Source of the DNA: Cytobacillus sp. IB215665
GTDB taxonomy: Bacteria; Bacillota; Bacilli; Bacillales; SM2101
Reading direction: 5' to 3'
Length of the DNA stretch: 64,000 nt
NCBI RefSeq assembly: GCF_033963835.1
Contig: NZ_JAXBME010000006.1
Location: 62,001 to 126,000 of the forward strand
Numbering within the stretch: position 1 is the first letter of the stretch; every line of letters starts with the position of its first letter. Shown here in pieces: positions 1 through 8,656 of the stretch. The notes beneath the pieces are model-generated. The model searched no databases. It was not told the origin of the DNA and worked only from the letters and a program-made list of their open reading frames with translations. A program made the translations under genes and the position numbers.

Positions 1-723
1 TATATTACCAGTGGATTTTAACTGATGCCAAAACCCTCTCATCTCTTTTTTATCGCAAATACTTTCATGCGAACAAAAATAGTATTCGATATCATTTTTC
101 TCTATTTTATCTATCATTGGAAATAGTTTTTCTTTAGTAAAAACATAATCACCGTTATGTTTTCCATTATAAACACAGTCCCCTAAGAAAATTACTTTTT
201 CCTCAGGAATATAAATAACTGTTGATTCCAGAGTATGATCTCCTCCAACATCGTTTATGATGCAATGAAGTCCACCTAAATCTATTTCCATGCTTCCTTT
301 GTATGTTATATCCAAGTCTCCTAAAAGAAAGCTATCCCTTTCTGGAATTTCTTTCTTTATACACCTAATCTCAAATTCATTGAAGATACCATTCTGAAGA
401 TATTTATCTAAAGAAGCATTATCCCACTTCATATTTTTCATTTCTTCCAGTTTTATTTTCGTATATTCATGACCTATAGTTGTTAAATTCATCTCCTTTA
501 TGCCGAATACGTGATCGAAATGCCAGTGGGTGATTACTAAATATTTGATTGGTGGAATATCTAAAGATTTTACTTCGGCTAAAAACTCTTTAGCATGTTG
601 TGGAGAATTTCCTGAGTCAACAATTAAACTGTATTTGTCACCGCATATAAGTCCTAATATAGGTCTGTCTGTGTCATTATTATGAGGCATGTAATAAATT
701 CTCTCTGTTAGTTTTTTAAGCAT
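1..723 (-). CDS. MBL-fold metallo-hydrolase, C-terminus outside window
   Basis: The frame opens at ATG 723 behind a GGGGAGAG ribosome binding site and runs off the left edge, giving 241 visible residues. The metallo-beta-lactamase signature HWHFDH is at residues 66-71, with a later GGDHT histidine and a GDC(V) aspartate, as expected for the two-metal hydrolase fold. Family members hydrolyse thioesters, lactones or phosphodiesters; the substrate cannot be told from this part. No signal peptide is seen, so it is probably cytoplasmic. It stands alone, with no gene partner within 400 bases upstream. Confidence 0.85.
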   Translation of the reverse strand, partial: MLKKLTERIYYMPHNNDTDRPILGLICGDKYSLIVDSGNSPQHAKEFLAEVKSLDIPPIKYLVITHWHFDHVFGIKEMNLTTIGHEYTKIKLEEMKNMKWDNASLDKYLQNGIFNEFEIRCIKKEIPERDSFLLGDLDITYKGSMEIDLGGLHCIINDVGGDHTLESTVIYIPEEKVIFLGDCVYNGKHNGDYVFTKEKLFPMIDKIEKNDIEYYFCSHESICDKKEMRGFWHQLKSTGNI

Positions 724-873
724 ATTCTCTCCCCTTTTTTATAATAAAGTTCCAAGTATATAATTTGAAATACTATGCATTATATTTTAATATAATCAAT
801 TAATACCATACTTACAAATAAGTAATCATATTTGCTCCAAATGGATACTTAGCTTAATAGATATTATATAAAA

Positions 874-903
874 AGAACACTGACAACATTATGTCAGCGT
901 TCT
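874..903 (-). terminator. hairpin, probable intrinsic terminator
   Basis: Twelve-base arms (AGAACACTGACA and its near complement, one mismatch) flank a six-base loop. Read on the minus strand the stem is followed by TTTTTATA, so it would stop transcripts running leftward before the MBL-fold gene. No gene feeding it was recognised. Confidence 0.4.
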
Positions 904-1374
904 ATCAAAAAAATAAATGTACATTGATGTTTAATGTGAGTTTATATAAGTTTTACTGGTATTGTGTCTTGAATGGAGCTACTTAAATTAAAAACACTAG
1001 TGATAATATGTTTCGTATCTTTTATAATACAGCTAGGTTAATTTTCAACAGTATTAGCTTTTGTGATTATTCATTTTACGCAATGAAATATCGAGTGACT
1101 ATTTTGTATACATAAGGAAATAAGATTGCTGGATAAGGAACTAATCAATATTATTGAATTTGCCCTTATCACTATTGATGAAGATACTTGGGAACTAATA
1201 TGTTTGGAAGAAAATATAGCCACTGATAAAACTATAAGTTAGATCGTAATAATCTCTTTTATCGCAGTTAACACTATAAAAAGATATCTTCACTTATTAT
1301 CAATATATTTATATGAACATATGAAAAGAATAGCATTTTAAAGAATACTACATTCTAATCTTCCTAAATCATCT
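904..1374. other. mostly non-coding stretch with one doubtful small frame
   Basis: No recognisable gene. The only candidate is a TTG frame at 1126-1242 (+), 38 codons, acidic, preceded by AAGGAAATAAGA; its residues (for example DEDTWELICLEEN) look protein-like, but no relative is recognised and it may be a gene remnant. Confidence 0.3.
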
Positions 1375-1413
1375 CTCAAGCCAAAATCACACTTTTTAGT
1401 ATTTTGGTATGAT
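1375..1413 (+). promoter_or_regulatory. promoter of micro-cassette 1 (conserved CTCAAGCCAAAATCA box)
   Basis: The box CTCAAGCCAAAATCA at 1375-1389 lies where a -35 element would be. It is followed, 33 bases from box start, by an extended -10, TGG-TATGAT (1408-1413). The same box, extended -10 and spacing occur before cassette 2 at 49301-49339 and in degraded form at 12839-12877. The -35 zone has no TTGACA, so the box is probably an activator site or an alternative-sigma element; that is inference. Confidence 0.6.
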
Positions 1414-1465
1414 AATAGTAACCAAATTTCCCCTTTATGCGCTTATATATAGCATGTTTTTCCTA

Positions 1466-1495
1466 GTAAAACGGTACTTTTTGGTAGCGTTTTAC
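1466..1495 (+). promoter_or_regulatory. leader hairpin upstream of cassette 1
   Basis: Perfect 8-bp arms GTAAAACG and CGTTTTAC enclose 14 bases, followed by a weak T-rich run. It sits between the promoter and the ribosome binding site, the same place as the stronger terminator-like hairpin of cassette 2, which suggests a transcription attenuator. Confidence 0.45.
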
Positions 1496-1546
1496 TACTA
1501 TTTTAAGGCTAAAGTGGACGAGGTGTGAGAAGGGAGAGGAATTACA

Positions 1547-1762
1547 ATAAAGAATATTAAACAGTACGATAAAATTTCTGGTGAACTTTTAAAAATGCTA
1601 GGATATGTAGATGAAACTTTAAATAACAGAGGTAACAAATCAATCGACGAAATAAGAAAAGCAGAGTATCTTTTAAATAGAATCCAACAAGATTTATCAA
1701 TAATGCAATTAGCTCTTAATAGAAGAAAAAAAATCACTAACCAAGGTAGAATTGCCAAATGA
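1547..1762 (+). CDS. micro-cassette gene A, copy 1 (71 aa, apparent AUA start)
   Basis: Unrecognised small, charged, probably helical protein. No ATG, GTG or TTG precedes the conserved region in frame. The best start is ATA 1547, seven bases after GAGG in the block AGAAGGGAGAGGAA. Starting there gives 71 residues that align end to end without gaps with copy 2 at 49444-49659, sharing GELLK, GYVD, KSIDEIRKAEYLL and NRRKKIT. The frame ends in TGAGGTGA, whose GAGGTG serves the next small gene. The conservation of protein, start position and spacing argues that it is translated. No function is proposed; the C-terminal half is basic. Confidence 0.6.
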   Translation: MKNIKQYDKISGELLKMLGYVDETLNNRGNKSIDEIRKAEYLLNRIQQDLSIMQLALNRRKKITNQGRIAK

Positions 1763-1772
1763 GGTGACAAAA

Positions 1773-1868
1773 TTGAGTAACAATATTAAAAAGCCTGAGC
1801 TAAAAGGTTGGCTTTTTTGGGTCATAGCTTTAACACTTGTAGTTGTGATTACTGGATCATTAAAATAG
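1773..1868 (+). CDS. micro-cassette gene B, copy 1 (31-aa membrane peptide)
   Basis: Starts at TTG 1773, six bases after GAGGTG, which overlaps the stop of gene A, so translation is probably coupled. The 31-residue product has a polar N-terminus (MSNNIKKPELKG) followed by one hydrophobic segment of about 18 residues and a short tail GSLK. Its partner at 49670-49762 has the same plan and ends GSLNW. A terminator follows at once, making A and B a complete two-gene transcript. It is too short for a reliable family call; a membrane peptide or toxin-like peptide is possible. Confidence 0.55.
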   Translation: MSNNIKKPELKGWLFWVIALTLVVVITGSLK

Positions 1869-1911
1869 GTAAAACCCTATAGAAGAAAGAGATCAGGGTT
1901 TTACTTATTTT
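1869..1911 (+). terminator. intrinsic terminator of cassette 1
   Basis: Arms GTAAAACCCT (1869-1878) and AGGGTTTTAC (1895-1904) are followed by TTATTTTTA. A closely similar hairpin ends cassette 2. Confidence 0.8.
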
Positions 1912-2339
1912 TATTTACTTGCCCAAATCTCAAAATCATCTCTTATAGTCATTTTCAACTTCCATCAAATGAGTATATGCACTAGTCTTCTTCCAACCCT
2001 CCAAGTCGGATTACAAAGAACTAGAAGTAGCTAAGATTTATGCTAACATCATTTTCTCAGTTTTACGTTAACCGAAAGAGCACATCATTTCTATTCGCAT
2101 CAACCCATTTAAAAGCATATTCAACTCCTACTAAACTCCTTAAGATGCTGCCATTTTCTTGTTTTCTATGTTTGCCTTCAAATAGTTTTGATAATGGAGA
2201 AATGAAATATTAAATTTGCTCGCTGTTTTGATAATACACATAACAACAACCTTAAATAACATTTCAGTAATAGATACAAAAATAATAGTTATTACTTATA
2301 AAATTCAACTAGAAGCTAATACCATCTGATAGATATAAA
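1912..2339. other. non-coding stretch
   Basis: No intact gene. On the minus strand, frames near 1918-2010 read short protein-like pieces ending DDFEIWASK before a stop at about 1916, broken by stops, so possibly a gene end. Nothing else is recognised. Confidence 0.3.
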
Positions 2340-2544
2340 TTAGCATATATAACTTATCGAAATGTAAATACACTAACAGTAATGGATTCAAAAACGCGTT
2401 CTGTAATTGCAACAGTCCTAGAGAGAACAATCAACACTTTACACCAAATGGGATAGTAGCGTATATTGGAAATTGTACAGAGGGTCTGATCCAACCGTTC
2501 CTGTTGGAGATAACCCGATAGTTATACCATTTACAGCACTGTGA
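2340..2544 (+). pseudogene. decayed YVTN-type beta-propeller fragment
   Basis: Three reading frames together give the repeat pattern of the intact propeller at 31697-32728: first NTLTVMDSKTRSVIATV, then after a frame change TPNGIVAYIGN, then after a second change VPVGDNPIVI and a stop. The intact gene has SVIDTKTHSVIATV, TPDGKFLYVAN and VTVGINPVSV at the same places. Only about one and a half propeller blades remain, with no start codon. It is a dead partial relative of that gene. Confidence 0.8.
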
Positions 2545-2803
2545 GGGTTCCTTTTAGGAAGCATTTTAAGCTGAAGTATTAATAATTTGTACATATGTAA
2601 GCAATATACTAAGGGCTTTTATTGTCATCTTGTTAATAAAAATACTTAAAAACTTATAATTCATTTATTGAGCTTAAAAGATGAATAACCTTAGTAAAAA
2701 ACATTAATAGTTATAGCATATTGACTAATGGAATTCATTAGGAGAGTTTTTATTAAAACTGGAGAAATTCTGAAAAAAACTAAAAGAAAGGTACTAAATT
2801 AAC

Positions 2804-3337
2804 ATGTCAAAAATAAGCAACTTTGAATTTACATCACTGGAAACTAAAAACTTATATTTAAAATTATTAACGTTAGATGACGCTGCAGATGTTTATAAAC
2901 ATTTCAGAGACGAAAATATTACAAGATATTTGGATATTGAACCATGCAAGGATATAAAAGAAGCTAAGGAAATAATTCAATTTCATATAGATGATTTTGG
3001 ATGTCGATGGGGTATATATAAGAAGAGTAATAATGAGTTCGTAGGAACATGTGGGTTTCACTATTTAAGGCAGTCTCATAATGTATTAAATGCTGAAATT
3101 GGATTTGATTTATCAAGTAATTATTGGGGAAAAGGGATAATGTTTGAGGTGTTGCAGCAAATAATTAAATATGGATTTGAATATATGAAGTTAGATGTGA
3201 TCGATGCTACAGTAGAACAACAGAATGAAAGATCTCAACGATTGATGAAAAAATTAGGCTTTATAAAAGCACCAAAATTACAAGATAATCTAATCTACTT
3301 TTTTCTGAACAAGGAAGACATACTTATCACAAAATAA
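2804..3337 (+). CDS. GNAT N-acetyltransferase, RimJ/RimL type
   Basis: 177 residues. It opens with the family pattern LETKNLYLKLLTLDDAADVYKHF, has the acetyl-CoA-binding segment YWGKGIMFEVLQQIIKYGF at about residues 107-125, and the C-terminal NERSQRLMKKLGF motif. Such enzymes transfer acetyl from acetyl-CoA to an amine, often a protein N-terminus or antibiotic; the substrate is unknown. AGAAAGGT lies about 13 bases before the ATG, a weak fit. It is monocistronic. Three or four other GNAT genes lie in this window. Confidence 0.85.
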   Translation: MSKISNFEFTSLETKNLYLKLLTLDDAADVYKHFRDENITRYLDIEPCKDIKEAKEIIQFHIDDFGCRWGIYKKSNNEFVGTCGFHYLRQSHNVLNAEIGFDLSSNYWGKGIMFEVLQQIIKYGFEYMKLDVIDATVEQQNERSQRLMKKLGFIKAPKLQDNLIYFFLNKEDILITK

Positions 3338-3396
3338 TGCCAAAGATAGAAAAATAGTCGTTAAACTTGGGAGCGATGAATAGCCAATTTAATGGT

Positions 3397-3535
3397 GGCT
3401 TTCACATTGTTTGTTGTTTTTCGTTATATGAAGTACACGTACATAAAGTGAGTCCATGGCATCATTTCTTCTTACACTTTTTATAGTATTTGTATTTATA
3501 TGATAACAGTAGCAACATAGTTTACGAAAAGAGTC
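3397..3535 (-). mobile_element. MITE-like repeat, copy 1
   Basis: Right end GGCTTTCACATTG...GTTGTTTTTCG and left end GATAACAGTAGCAACA...TACGAAAAGAGTC are imperfect inverted repeats of each other. Internal segments matching ACACGTA and CATGGCAT...TTCTTCT line up with the copies at 31389 and 48990. No coding capacity. About 139 bp. Confidence 0.6.
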
Positions 3536-3609
3536 TGAAATATTTAAAACACAATAACTAAAGAGAAGGCTTTTTGTGCTGATGGCCAAGCAAAATTGTT
3601 TCGAAATGA

Positions 3610-3641
3610 CGCATATCTGAAATGAGGATATGCGCTATTTT
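3610..3641 (+). terminator. intrinsic terminator-like hairpin
   Basis: Arms CGCATATC and GATATGCG around a nine-base loop, followed by CTATTTTTA. It could end the acetyltransferase transcript after read-through of the repeat. Confidence 0.5.
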
Positions 3642-3859
3642 TATAGCTATATAATTAAATAACAGTATAGCTTCAACTGATAATAGTTAAAAGAATTGTT
3701 ATTAAGAGCAAAGTTGTTGAATAAGATTTTTTAGAAGACCGTAAAAAGTGTTCTAAGTAGTTTGACATTGGGGCTTTCAAGAAACCACATGAACTGAAAA
3801 CTTTAGTGAGTATGGCCGTTGATCTAGAAGAAAATTTATACTTTTGGAGGTATGACAAA

Positions 3860-4411
3860 ATGGCTGAAGTAATTTATCATGTTGCAGTGTCATTAGATAA
3901 CTTTATTGCTGATCAAGGGATGTTAACGGGGAATCTTGAGGAAACTCTCTTTTTATTTGAAGGAGATCATGTCCCTGATTTTCTAACAGATATTCAACAA
4001 TTTGATTCATTATTGATGGGTGGAAAAACATATGAATTTGGATTTAAATTTGGTCATAAACCGGGTGAACCTAGCTATAAGGGCATAAAACATTACATTT
4101 TTTCAAGCTCTTTGCAGTTTGAATCCAATGAGGAAGTAGAACTTATCAAAGGAAATTCTATTGACTTTATCAAGGATCTCAAGCAGCAAGAGAACTGCAA
4201 AATCTGGCTATGTGGTGGCGGAGAATTAGCAGGATCATTGATTAAACATAAACTCATTGATCAATTAGTACTAAAGATAAATCCTATTATAGTCGGTGAA
4301 GGAATTTCATTGTTCGGTAACATTAAGCCATGTTTTAAATTAGAATTGGTGGATATGAAACAGTATTCTAATGGAATTATTAAACCTACTTACAATATTA
4401 TTTATACTTGA
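3860..4411 (+). CDS. dihydrofolate reductase-like (RibD C-terminal domain) protein
   Basis: 183 residues from ATG 3860, eight bases after TGGAGGT; the frame is open further upstream but has no better site. It opens AEVIYHVAVSLDNFIAD, typical of the single-domain family (YwjB/YyaP-like), with the GGKTYE motif near residue 55 and WLCGGGELAGSLI near residue 117, which form the NADPH-binding fold. Members are predicted NADPH-dependent reductases of unknown substrate. The upstream in-frame text (FKKPHELKTLVSMAVDLEE) looks like the remnant tail of another protein that has fused in frame. Confidence 0.85.
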   Translation: MAEVIYHVAVSLDNFIADQGMLTGNLEETLFLFEGDHVPDFLTDIQQFDSLLMGGKTYEFGFKFGHKPGEPSYKGIKHYIFSSSLQFESNEEVELIKGNSIDFIKDLKQQENCKIWLCGGGELAGSLIKHKLIDQLVLKINPIIVGEGISLFGNIKPCFKLELVDMKQYSNGIIKPTYNIIYT

Positions 4412-4520
4412 TAAACGATTTTAAAACTATGACGCAGTGAAGCTATTGCTGTAGCCATGTGCTTAAAATGGAACTAATATGAACTAATAAGTAATAAAAT
4501 CTAGCAAGTATATTATATTC

Positions 4521-4556
4521 AAAATCGTAGGTGAACAATTCCTGCGATTTTTTTTT
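4521..4556 (+). terminator. intrinsic terminator
   Basis: Arms AAATCGTAGG and CCTGCGATTT with a nine-base loop, then a run of eight T. It closes the reductase-like gene. Confidence 0.75.
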
Positions 4557-4573
4557 GAACAGCGCTTAGTAGC

Positions 4574-4718
4574 TTGCACGGTAATGTCGTTTTAAGTGAA
4601 GATGGAGAACCGAGTAATATGGGAGTTGTTGCTATTAATTTCACTTCAAACGGCATTGTACAGCAAATAACATTAGATTTATCAACTAGAAACATTAACA
4701 AGAAATTTCATTTCTAAA
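4574..4718 (+). pseudogene. C-terminal remnant of an unrecognised protein
   Basis: A 48-codon frame with no ATG and no ribosome binding site, reading NVVLSEDGEPSNMGVVAINF and continuing to a stop at 4718. It looks like the tail of a lost gene. No family is recognised. Confidence 0.35.
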
Positions 4719-5026
4719 TGTAACGAAGATAGATGTGATGGTAATGAGTGGTGAAAAATTTGGTTGTAAGTATAAATTGTGAGGGAATGACAGAGCCATG
4801 TAGTTAAATCTGCGCGGCATAACCAGTACTTTGAACAAATGAACAGTGTCATTTATAAAGAGAGATGAAAAAAGTACATACTATTGACAATGGGAAAAAA
4901 GTCATGCCAAAGAAGTGGAGTGACTAGACTCAATTATTAACTAATAGAAGGACATAAATTTATTCACAATATATAACTTTACTTAAGAAAGACCTACAAA
5001 TGGATAGGGCTAAAAAGTCTTAATTG
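4719..5026. other. non-coding stretch
   Basis: No gene, hairpin or repeat that I can support in these 308 bases. Confidence 0.4.
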
Positions 5027-5411
5027 TTAAAATGCACGACTAGCTACATGTCCTTGAAAATTCAAAGAGTCTGTAACTCGTATAGTTTGAATCTCGCTTA
5101 ACTCCGATAAAGGAAACCATTTATGCTCAGAGCTGAGCATAATCTTAGCATTCTGTAGAATAGAACAACGGAATATTGCAGCCTGGGTATTTATTATACT
5201 ATGGTAATAAACTCTTGTTAATACAGCATCTTCAACATCTACTCCAAGTTCTTCGCTACATTCACGAAATGACGCGTTTCTCCGGGTTCAACACTCCCGC
5301 CTGGTAAGCTCCACCCTTTATTCCCCTATGTCGCTTTAATAGGAGAACATTACCTTCCGAATTAAATATTATTGCGTGAGAACCAAATCTAAAAGTATCA
5401 TTGAAAGCCAC
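5027..5411 (-). pseudogene. NUDIX hydrolase, frameshifted twice
   Basis: A GTG start at 5411 follows AAGGGGGG. The frame reads VAFNDTFRFGSHAIIF and LLLKRHRGIKG, then shifts to WSLPGGSVEPGET, then shifts again to SFRECSEELGVDVEDAVLTR and runs to a stop at 5027. The pieces restore a full NUDIX box (GG-x-VEPGET ... RE-xx-EE-LG). NUDIX enzymes hydrolyse nucleoside diphosphates linked to other groups. Two frameshifts make a working enzyme unlikely, though sequencing error at either site cannot be excluded. Confidence 0.8.
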
Positions 5412-5650
5412 GTTTTCCCCCCTTCGTAAGTCTTTGTTAGATTTTTACTATTTATCTATTCTTCAGAAATACTGTATAATCCTTTGTTTTTAAATAACCA
5501 AATAAAATGAATTTTGTTGTAGGCTGATTCTCAATAAAGCTAATTTTTCTAACTTCAGTGTCTTTACTTTCGGTGAGTGGGAATTTTTTTGTTTGAGGGC
5601 ATTCTACTAACGCTACTTAAAACTAATAATTTATAAAATATAAGCTTAAG

Positions 5651-5703
5651 TGACTAAATTGTTATTTTACAGTCACTAGAAAGTCATTTTAGCTAAGTAT
5701 ATT
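5651..5703 (+). promoter_or_regulatory. direct-repeat operator and promoter, copy A
   Basis: TGACTAAATT (5651) is followed by three 11-bp units: GTTATTTTACA, GTCACTAGAAA and GTCATTTTAGC. A 4-nt gap then leads to TATATT (5698-5703) as -10. No good -35 is present, which suits activator dependence. The same layout occurs at 13668-13720 and, inverted, at 29333-29385. The repeat period of one helical turn is typical of OmpR-family response regulators (inference). The gene start is 55 bases downstream of the -10. Confidence 0.6.
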
Positions 5704-5758
5704 TAAGGTGTAGCAAATATTTAGATGCATTCCAGCATCAAGAAAGGAAGTTTTTTAA

Positions 5759-6493
5759 ATGAAAAATACCAAGAAATTTATCGCAACTGCGTCATTATCA
5801 GCATTATTACTAGGAGGAGGGCTCACAGCACTTAACAGTGATGTATTCGCTGCTTATGAGAAATCAAATTCTAAGCTAGTTGAAGTATTATCGCAAGAAT
5901 CGATAACAAAAGCAAAAAACATTACAGAGATCGATAATATTCAATATGAAGATTTTAAGTTTGGTGAATTTTACGGTGGTTTTAGTATTCATTATAATGA
6001 AAATGGGACGACCAAAGTAACAAGCTTCACTGGGGAATCCGTATTAGTAGATAATGAAATTTTTAATAAATACTCAAATGAAGTGATTTTGGAACAGTTA
6101 TTTGAAATTGAGAATCCTGATGTTACTGCTGAAGTCATACAAGAGCTTAAGAGAAAAGAAGCTTCAATCATTCGAATGGATCCATGGGCGATGTTGTATA
6201 ATGAAATAGAAAGCAAGAAGATTGATACTGAAGGAAAGACATTTGGACAATTGTACGATGAGAGTGATTTGAAAAAATTCGAGGCTCCTGAAAAATTCTT
6301 GTCCTATGCTAATTTTTATGGCATAGAGGTAGAAGGTAAAACGACGGAAGAAATTAAGGATGAGGTGCTTAATATAAATGCTTCCTTAAAACTTATGGAG
6401 GAATCAAGAGATTTGCTTTACGATCCAAATTGGTTAGTGGAGGCAGAAAAATGGTGGGTTGAAATCTATGGAGTTCAGCCAACAGATCAGTAA
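5759..6493 (+). CDS. secreted protein of unknown function
   Basis: 244 residues, ATG 5759 after AAAGGAAG. A Sec signal peptide covers about residues 1-31: a basic MKNTKKF start, a hydrophobic core LSALLLGGGLTA, and likely cleavage after DVFA. The mature part is acidic (many E and D), with no cysteine and no membrane segment. It contains a lone segment DPWAMLYNEIESKKIDTEGKT and a tryptophan-rich tail. No domain is recognised. It is the only gene of its transcript and lies behind direct-repeat operator copy A, so it probably answers to an envelope or extracellular signal. Confidence 0.75.
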   Translation: MKNTKKFIATASLSALLLGGGLTALNSDVFAAYEKSNSKLVEVLSQESITKAKNITEIDNIQYEDFKFGEFYGGFSIHYNENGTTKVTSFTGESVLVDNEIFNKYSNEVILEQLFEIENPDVTAEVIQELKRKEASIIRMDPWAMLYNEIESKKIDTEGKTFGQLYDESDLKKFEAPEKFLSYANFYGIEVEGKTTEEIKDEVLNINASLKLMEESRDLLYDPNWLVEAEKWWVEIYGVQPTDQ

Positions 6494-6552
6494 GATGGCC
6501 ATAGAAATAACAGGGCACATACCAACTTATTATGTAATATAAATGAGCAACG

Positions 6553-6590
6553 AGGTGAGACCTTCATTAAGGTATCACCTTTTGTTATGT
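6553..6590 (+). terminator. intrinsic terminator
   Basis: Arms AGGTGAgACCTT and AAGGTaTCACCT with one mismatch and a short loop, then TTTTGTTAT. It closes the secreted-protein gene. Confidence 0.75.
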
Positions 6591-6989
6591 ATGATAATAT
6601 ATAAATTATGCAAAGTAGGCAGTAAATAATGAGTAAACAACACTGGAATTTATGTTTATGTTTATGTCTCTTAGTCAATGTTTAACCTGTTAAAATCTAA
6701 ATTGAAATTTTGATAGTAAGGTTAAATTGTACTATTGTAATAACACAGTGCTTAAGTGTTAAAAGACTATAAGTTTGATAAATTTGTTAGAAATCATCCT
6801 ATCGTAACAGGGCTGAACATTTTGTTGAGTAGCTCTTTTTCAAAATACTTATTACCACTATAATATATGCCCATTTTTGCAACTTTTACATGCCCTTATG
6901 CGTATTACATATATAATAAGCTATTTCATTAACAAATGACGGATCAGTATTGTATTGTAACATTAGACGAAAACAGGGTAGGAGTTGAA
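6591..6989. other. non-coding stretch
   Basis: AT-rich, no gene or clear regulatory site recognised. Confidence 0.4.
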
Positions 6990-7157
6990 ATGATGCCTTT
7001 ATGGTTATTTGCCACAAGTATATTTGGCGGGTTACTTTGTTTAGGTTTTATTATTGATTATAGGGTTAAGAAAAAGAATATAAGAATGGAACCAGAAGAG
7101 GGAATAAAAAATGCTTCGAATTCTCAGCAAATATATACTGAACAATACCTTGCATAA
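6990..7157 (+). CDS. small membrane protein, 55 aa
   Basis: The start is ATG 6990, directly preceded by TAGGAGTTGAA; an in-frame ATG at 6936 has no such site. The product starts MMPLWLFATSIFGGLLCLGFII, one membrane segment, then a basic patch YRVKKKNIR and an acidic-polar tail. This is a single-pass protein with the tail probably in the cytoplasm. No family is recognised. It lies 59 bases upstream of a lipoprotein gene in the same direction, possibly one operon. Confidence 0.6.
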   Translation: MMPLWLFATSIFGGLLCLGFIIDYRVKKKNIRMEPEEGIKNASNSQQIYTEQYLA

Positions 7158-7216
7158 GTAAGAAAAAATACAGGAGACGATAATTTACATTAACGATTAA
7201 AAAGAGGGGAATAAAT

Positions 7217-7660
7217 TTGAAAAAGATAAGTATGACATTAATAATGATGTTAGTAGTATTAACATCCTGTTCTAAAGAAGAAATTATAACATATGAATAC
7301 ACATTTAGAGGCGAAGGGGAATATTGGAAAGCTACATTTATTACAGCTGGTACACAAATTTGGGGAGATGAAAAGGGACAGCTTACGTATGATCATGAAG
7401 ATAATGAAGAGTTTATGTTGGAGTATATTGGAGAAACTAATGAGATTTCACAAATAAAGACCCTAGAGTATAGCTATAAAACATCTTCGGGAGGACATAA
7501 TAGTAGAAGAACGTTTACTGAGCCACCAACTGAGAAAATCTTTACTTCATCTAGCTCTTCAAAAGGTGGTGCAAAAGTTCAGGAGAATGAAATAATACAA
7601 GTTAATGTAAAATGGGATCAGTTTGAAGAAGAATTTGAACTAATTAATGAAAATAATTAA
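7217..7660 (+). CDS. lipoprotein of unknown function
   Basis: 147 residues from TTG 7217, seven bases after AGAGGGG. Residues 1-18 form a lipoprotein signal ending in the lipobox LTSC, so the mature protein would be anchored to the outer face of the membrane at Cys18. The mature part opens ITYEYTFRGEGEYWKATF, a beta-rich pattern, and ends with VNVKWDQFEEEFEL. The decayed gene at 53066-53499 has the same plan (FGEGKKWFATF ... EVTLEITWEEETETILL), so this is a small family in the genome. Function unknown. Confidence 0.75.
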   Translation: MKKISMTLIMMLVVLTSCSKEEIITYEYTFRGEGEYWKATFITAGTQIWGDEKGQLTYDHEDNEEFMLEYIGETNEISQIKTLEYSYKTSSGGHNSRRTFTEPPTEKIFTSSSSSKGGAKVQENEIIQVNVKWDQFEEEFELINENN

Positions 7661-8122
7661 CCTTTTTTACGATAATAAAAATATAATAGAAATTTTCGTG
7701 AACATCTAGAAAATACGTAAATCCTTGAGAAAAGTGAAATATGATTTTTAGTATTATTAGCATTATACTAAGAATTATGGGTTTTGGGTGCAATGCATAT
7801 AGACCGACTAGTTCTATTTTTATAATAAGTACGTATCTCTTTATTCTAAATGATAGGATAATAACTTACAGTATTAACTTTTATTACTAATTGAAGAAAA
7901 TAAGAAAAGCTGTGCCATAGAAATAAGATAACTTTAGGATCCACAGGGATTCTTGTGGTTGTTGAAGGACTGGAGCCAACCCTATTTGTTATTGAATACG
8001 CCAGCTAAATTTTACACTGTCATGATAATCACCCCCACTCGATAATGGAGTGGGGAATTTCTTAGCGAAAGTAAAGATAACCGAATGTTCTTGTATATTC
8101 CCCTGTAGTTGCACTTTTTAGC
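7661..8122. other. non-coding stretch with a GC-rich hairpin
   Basis: No gene. A hairpin with arms CCCCACTC (8033-8040) and GAGTGGGG (8048-8055) is the only clear structure; it lacks a good T run on either strand, so its role as terminator for the flanking genes is uncertain. Confidence 0.4.
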
Positions 8123-8656
8123 TTAACTTTTACTTATTATTTTGTGCAAAATTTTTTTGCTTTCTTCGTCCTTTAATCTAGGCGTGCGACCTATTCGTGT
8201 GTAAACTTCTTTTTCTTCTAAGAGTTGTCTGGGATTAAGAACTTTTGCAGATATTCCATGCAACATAAACCTTTGGGATGACAAAGAGTCTGCTCGCCAT
8301 ACCCATTCAGGTAATTCGTTCATAATAAGTTTTCTATTTTCGGAATGAGTTATGTAACTAAATGTAACCTCTACACTATCCTTCTTGAAATCAGACTGCC
8401 TATTACGAAACTCTTGTCTAACTGGAGTTTGTTCATAGCCTGCTTTTTTAAGTTCATTTTCTAATCTTTCTCGATCGTGTATCCAAGTTACTATATCAAT
8501 ATCATCATGAGGTCTAGTAACCTTTCCGAGAAGAAAATCAATTGCCCATCCCCCACGTAGCCAAAATTCTATTTTAAGTGTCTCAGAAATTGAACTGATA
8601 TCACTTAATACTGTTAATTGGGATTCAGTTTGTTTATTGAAAAATTCTTTAGTCAT
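8123..8656 (-). CDS. nucleotidyltransferase, aminoglycoside 2''-adenylyltransferase-like
   Basis: 177 residues from ATG 8656, behind TGGAGGTT. It carries the nucleotidyltransferase-fold pattern FWLRGGWAIDFLLGK at about residues 31-45, followed by RPHDDIDIVTW, where the paired aspartates would bind magnesium and ATP. This arrangement matches the ANT(2'')/LinB-like family, which adds AMP to antibiotics; many chromosomal members have no proven resistance role. The mid-part EVTFSYI supplies a third acidic residue. Monocistronic and convergent with its left neighbour. Confidence 0.8.
   Translation of the reverse strand: MTKEFFNKQTESQLTVLSDISSISETLKIEFWLRGGWAIDFLLGKVTRPHDDIDIVTWIHDRERLENELKKAGYEQTPVRQEFRNRQSDFKKDSVEVTFSYITHSENRKLIMNELPEWVWRADSLSSQRFMLHGISAKVLNPRQLLEEKEVYTRIGRTPRLKDEESKKILHKIISKS

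Noticed and set aside
1498..1770. Minus-strand 90-codon frame
   Set aside because: Exactly antisense to gene A, whose copy 2 shows plus-strand protein conservation; no ribosome binding site.
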